Source: CAZQVN01 sp964596775 (GTDB lineage: Bacteria > Eisenbacteria > RBG-16-71-46 > JABDJR01 > JAWXBZ01). From it: a DNA stretch of 51,168 nucleotides. The translations under genes were made by a program, and so were the position numbers. Positions within the stretch are counted from its first letter, which is position 1; each line of letters begins with the position of its first letter. Below the pieces are notes generated by a model. It did not search any database and was not told the origin of the DNA. It was given only the letters and a program-made list of their open reading frames with translations. Shown here in pieces: positions 48,197 to 51,168 of this stretch. Where the stretch lies: contig CAZQVN010000024.1 in the NCBI GenBank assembly GCA_964596775.1, positions 1-51,168 of the forward strand, in the 5' to 3' direction.

Positions 48197-51168
48197 GTGA
48201 AAGAAGCTGTGAAATCCCCCGGCCCGCGGCTGGCCTTCTGGCTCGCCGTCGTGTCCCTCGTCGTCGGATCGGTCATGCCGGCGTCCGCCTACGTCGATGC
48301 CAACCTGAACAGGATCGACGATTCGATCGAGAGGGTGCAGCTGAACGGCTGGGCCCATGCGTTCGTGAACAACGACCCCTCGGACCGCATGTCGATCGGC
48401 GTCGAACAGGTCGGCGCGGACATCGTCTATGCCATCTACGTGGGGTACGGCAGCAAGCCCGGAGTCACGGAGCAGGCTCTTCTTTCGGCCACCGGCGTTT
48501 CGATGGTCTGGCCCTTCTACAGCATAGACTACATCGAGTCCCGGGCCACCTGGGCGCAGATCCAGGTCATCGCCACGCTTCCCGGCGTGACGGCCGTCGA
48601 GGCGGTTCCGGTGTTCTACGCGCTCAACCACTACGGCTCGCGCGTCGTCCGCGTTCGGGATTCCCGCGGACTCGCGGCGGCCGAGGACTACGCGCTCTTC
48701 CCGTCGGTGCGCGGGGAAATGGGCTATGACGGCACCGGCATCGTCATCGCGATCCTCGACACCGGCGTCAACGACGAAGTGGACCAGGTCAACCCCGGCT
48801 ATCCGGGTCACGAAGGGCTCAAGGGCAAGTTCCTCGGCGGCGGCGAGTTCTGGTGCGGCCAGCAGGCCTGTTCCACCCCGCTGAACGGAAGCGCGAACCC
48901 GCAGGATCACGGGGGCTCGGCGTCGAGCTATCACGCCACCCACGTGGCCGGATCGGCCATGGGAACCGGCGGGCCGGGCGGCTACTTCACCGGCGTGGCC
49001 CCGGGCGCGCGCCTGGTCGACTGCAAGGTTCTCTCCGACGCCGGGGCCAGCGTGGGCGGAAGCACCCGCGGGCTCGACTGGTGCATCGCGAACCGGAACA
49101 CGCTCTGGCCGGGACTTCTGCCGGGCAGCATCTGGCAGGGGATCGACGTCATCAACATGTCGCTCGGCTCCACCGAGTGCGCGACCGGCAGCGGAACCAG
49201 CAACGGCAGCGGGGCTTCCAACGCCGCGGTCAACGCCGCGGTCGCGGCCGGAATGGTGGTCGTCGTGGCGTCCGGCAACGACGACGCGATCGACTGCGTG
49301 TCCTCTCCGAGCGCCGCCGACAACGCGATCTGCGTCGGGGCGACCACGCACGGGCGGACTCTCGACCGGACGGACGACCGGGTCACCACGTTCTCGAACG
49401 AAGGGGTCCGTGACGACGACGGAGACGCCGACCACTTCGACGAATACAAGCCGAGCGTCGTCGCTCCGGGGGCCGGGATCATCTCCGCGAGCGGCGATCC
49501 GACCACCGACGGTTCCGCGCATTCGCAGCTGTCCGGAACCAGCATGGCCGCTCCGCACGTGGCCGGCTGCGCCGCGCTCCTTCTCCAGGCAAGGCCGACC
49601 CTCACCCCCCTCCAGATCCGCACCATTCTCCAGAACACCGCGGAACACAACATCCCCACCGCGAAGACGACGGGGGACCGGGGGCAGGATCCGTACGGGA
49701 TCGACCCGAACTACGACCTGAGCTGCGGCTACGGCCTCGTGGACACCTACGCCGCCATGAAGGAAGCGCTGAACAGCACGAGCGGCGTGCAGGTGACGCA
49801 GATCCGCGCGGTCGCCCTTCCCCAGCTCGGCCGGATCGACTTCACCTGGATCACGCAGCGCGAGTATCCGTTCCTCGGGTTCAACGTGTACCGGGCTCCG
49901 GACGCGGGCGGATCTCCCGGCGCGTTCACGCAGCTCAACGGGGTGCCGATCCTCGGCACCGGGGATCCGATCATCCAGGGGGACGACAACCGGACCCCCT
50001 ACACCTACCAGGACAACGATCCCGGCCTGACGCTCGGGAGCCGCTACTGGTACCGGGTCGAGTGGATCGACCTGACCGGCGGTTCGCATCTCGAACCCCC
50101 GGTTCCCGCCAGCTACGGCACGCTGGCCCGCGTGGCCACGGTGTTCTACAGCATCATCCACAACGCGGTCGACAACGATCTCCTCGTCCGCATCGGCGCG
50201 GACCTCGACTATTCGCCCGGCGGCCTCGGGAACGCGAACTTCGAGGTCCTGGGCCCCGGGGAAAACGGACAGGACAGCGCCCGGGTGGTGCTGAACCCGG
50301 CCGTTCCGCCGAACACCGGCACCTCGACGCTCGGCACGATCGAGCACTTCTGGTCGGTCGGATTCAACCAGGGGGACGGCGCCGAGCCGTACCTCCCGCC
50401 CACGTTCATGCGCCCGTGGTTCCTCCACGTGACCGACGGCGGCTTCGTCAACCGGACGGGCCGCGTCAGCTCCTTCTCGATGTTCGTCAACGACTCGCCC
50501 GGCAGCCCGAGCGGCACCACCTATGTGACCGACCACGCTCCCATGCCCCAGCCGACCGGCGAGTTCGGCCTCGCTCCGGCGCTGCTGTGGATTCCCGAGG
50601 AGCAGCCGGTTCCGGTGCCGTTCGCGCGTCTCAACGCGGCCGGCGGCACCTCGGGCGTGACGATCTCGCTCACGCTGACCGAGGAGGGCGCGGCCACGGT
50701 GGCCCGGGTCCATCGCTCCCGCTCGATCGAGTTCGACTCCCGCGAGGCGCTGACCCCGGAAGCCGTGCCGGTCACGGGCACCGAGTTCGTCCATCTCGAC
50801 CGGACCACCGAGCCCGGCATCCTGTATCACTACTGGGTCGAGCTCATCGACCGGGCCGGTGCGCCGACCTGGGCCGGCCCCGTGTCGGCGTCCTCGATCA
50901 GCGCGCGCCCGATGACGGCGGCCTCGCCGGTCTGGCCGAATCCGTTCGCAAGCCGGTCGGTGCTCAACTACACGATCGGAAGCGACGTGGCCGGAAACGG
51001 TGATGTTCCCGTCTCCATCTCGGTCCATGACGTCCACGGCCGCCTGGTCCGCCAGCTCCGGGACGGGCTCGAAGGAGTGGGCGAGCATCGGGTGGAGTGG
51101 GACGCCACGAACGGCGGCGGTGCGCCGGTCGCGGCCGGAACCTACTACATCAGGTTTTCCGCGGGATC
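48197..51168 (+). CDS. Secreted subtilisin-like serine protease, 3' truncated by window
   Basis: GTG 48197 is preceded by GGAAAGGGAG and opens a signal peptide ending in MPASA. The 990 visible residues contain an I9-like propeptide (about 50-150). The S8 catalytic domain has D188 (AILDTGVN), H246 (HATHVAG), oxyanion N361 (VASGND) and S449 (SGTSMAAPHVAG), so the triad is complete. Fibronectin-like domains follow (RIDFTWITQREYPFLGFNVY). The last part has a PNPF motif and a FlgD-type Ig domain (GRLVRQL, EWDATNGGG, VAAGTYYIRFSA). That ending is common in extracellular proteins of FCB-group and related candidate phyla. The C-terminus lies outside the window. Confidence 0.95.
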   Translation, partial: MKEAVKSPGPRLAFWLAVVSLVVGSVMPASAYVDANLNRIDDSIERVQLNGWAHAFVNNDPSDRMSIGVEQVGADIVYAIYVGYGSKPGVTEQALLSATGVSMVWPFYSIDYIESRATWAQIQVIATLPGVTAVEAVPVFYALNHYGSRVVRVRDSRGLAAAEDYALFPSVRGEMGYDGTGIVIAILDTGVNDEVDQVNPGYPGHEGLKGKFLGGGEFWCGQQACSTPLNGSANPQDHGGSASSYHATHVAGSAMGTGGPGGYFTGVAPGARLVDCKVLSDAGASVGGSTRGLDWCIANRNTLWPGLLPGSIWQGIDVINMSLGSTECATGSGTSNGSGASNAAVNAAVAAGMVVVVASGNDDAIDCVSSPSAADNAICVGATTHGRTLDRTDDRVTTFSNEGVRDDDGDADHFDEYKPSVVAPGAGIISASGDPTTDGSAHSQLSGTSMAAPHVAGCAALLLQARPTLTPLQIRTILQNTAEHNIPTAKTTGDRGQDPYGIDPNYDLSCGYGLVDTYAAMKEALNSTSGVQVTQIRAVALPQLGRIDFTWITQREYPFLGFNVYRAPDAGGSPGAFTQLNGVPILGTGDPIIQGDDNRTPYTYQDNDPGLTLGSRYWYRVEWIDLTGGSHLEPPVPASYGTLARVATVFYSIIHNAVDNDLLVRIGADLDYSPGGLGNANFEVLGPGENGQDSARVVLNPAVPPNTGTSTLGTIEHFWSVGFNQGDGAEPYLPPTFMRPWFLHVTDGGFVNRTGRVSSFSMFVNDSPGSPSGTTYVTDHAPMPQPTGEFGLAPALLWIPEEQPVPVPFARLNAAGGTSGVTISLTLTEEGAATVARVHRSRSIEFDSREALTPEAVPVTGTEFVHLDRTTEPGILYHYWVELIDRAGAPTWAGPVSASSISARPMTAASPVWPNPFASRSVLNYTIGSDVAGNGDVPVSISVHDVHGRLVRQLRDGLEGVGEHRVEWDATNGGGAPVAAGTYYIRFSAG

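Noticed and set aside
48080..51088. 1002-codon minus-strand frame opposite the subtilase
   Set aside because: The plus strand has a complete protease triad and signal peptide; the antisense frame has no recognisable domain.

Overview
The window is a high-GC stretch of what looks like a metagenome-assembled bacterial genome. It has a 100-N scaffold gap flanked by an exact 55-bp duplication. It carries an almost complete type VI secretion system (T6SS) in two opposing blocks, with signalling, cargo and cell-envelope genes between and around them. The organism cannot be named from sequence alone. A truncated subtilase at the right edge ends in a PNPF motif plus a FlgD-like Ig domain, a cell-surface architecture common in FCB-group and neighbouring candidate phyla (Eisenbacteria, Krumholzibacteria, Latescibacteria). 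Long ASH-repeat lipoproteins with a haem-like tail fit the same kind of lineage. This placement is inference.

Layout. 1-1274: a nucleotidyltransferase remnant at the left edge, then two minus-strand zinc-ribbon proteins, one with an FHA domain. 1468-11704: a plus-strand operon encoding a Cys-rich protein with a kinase-like C-lobe, a TagH-like protein without FHA, TssJ, TssK, TssL, TssM and TagF. 11811-15578: two sheath genes, at least the second being a TssB-TssC fusion, and a propeller-like lipoprotein. 15529-18450 (minus): a YkgJ-family protein, Hcp with its own promoter and terminator, and an outer-membrane beta-barrel. 18521-22204: a giant lipoprotein with 11 ASH-like repeats and a CX4CH motif. 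22350-27159: a LysM protein, an OmpA/peptidoglycan-binding protein interrupted by the scaffold gap, and a 737-residue candidate effector. 27306-28046: a Spy/CpxP-like lipoprotein. 28110-46564 (minus, read from right to left): TssE, TssF, TssG, ClpV, a short VgrG, three coiled-coil paralogues, DUF2169-pentapeptide, pentapeptide, DUF3540, DUF4150 (PAAR-like) and a Ser/Thr kinase. 46745-47953: NhaA. 48197 to the end: the subtilase.

How it fits together. TssJ, TssL and TssM give the membrane complex; TssE, TssF, TssG and TssK the baseplate; Hcp the tube; the TssB/C-like proteins the sheath; ClpV disassembly; VgrG plus the DUF4150 protein the spike. DUF2169, DUF3540 and the pentapeptide proteins are the usual company of DUF4150 tips. 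The kinase, the split FHA/TagH proteins and TagF form a candidate phospho-switch. No TssA or textbook effector was recognised. The most unusual points are the fused sheath subunits, the three paralogues beside a short VgrG, the fragmented TagH module, and repeated -10-like boxes 6-10 nt before the start codons of operon-leading genes, which suggests leaderless initiation.

No gene-free stretch exceeds 300 bases. No tRNA, rRNA, CRISPR array, insertion sequence or replication origin was seen.
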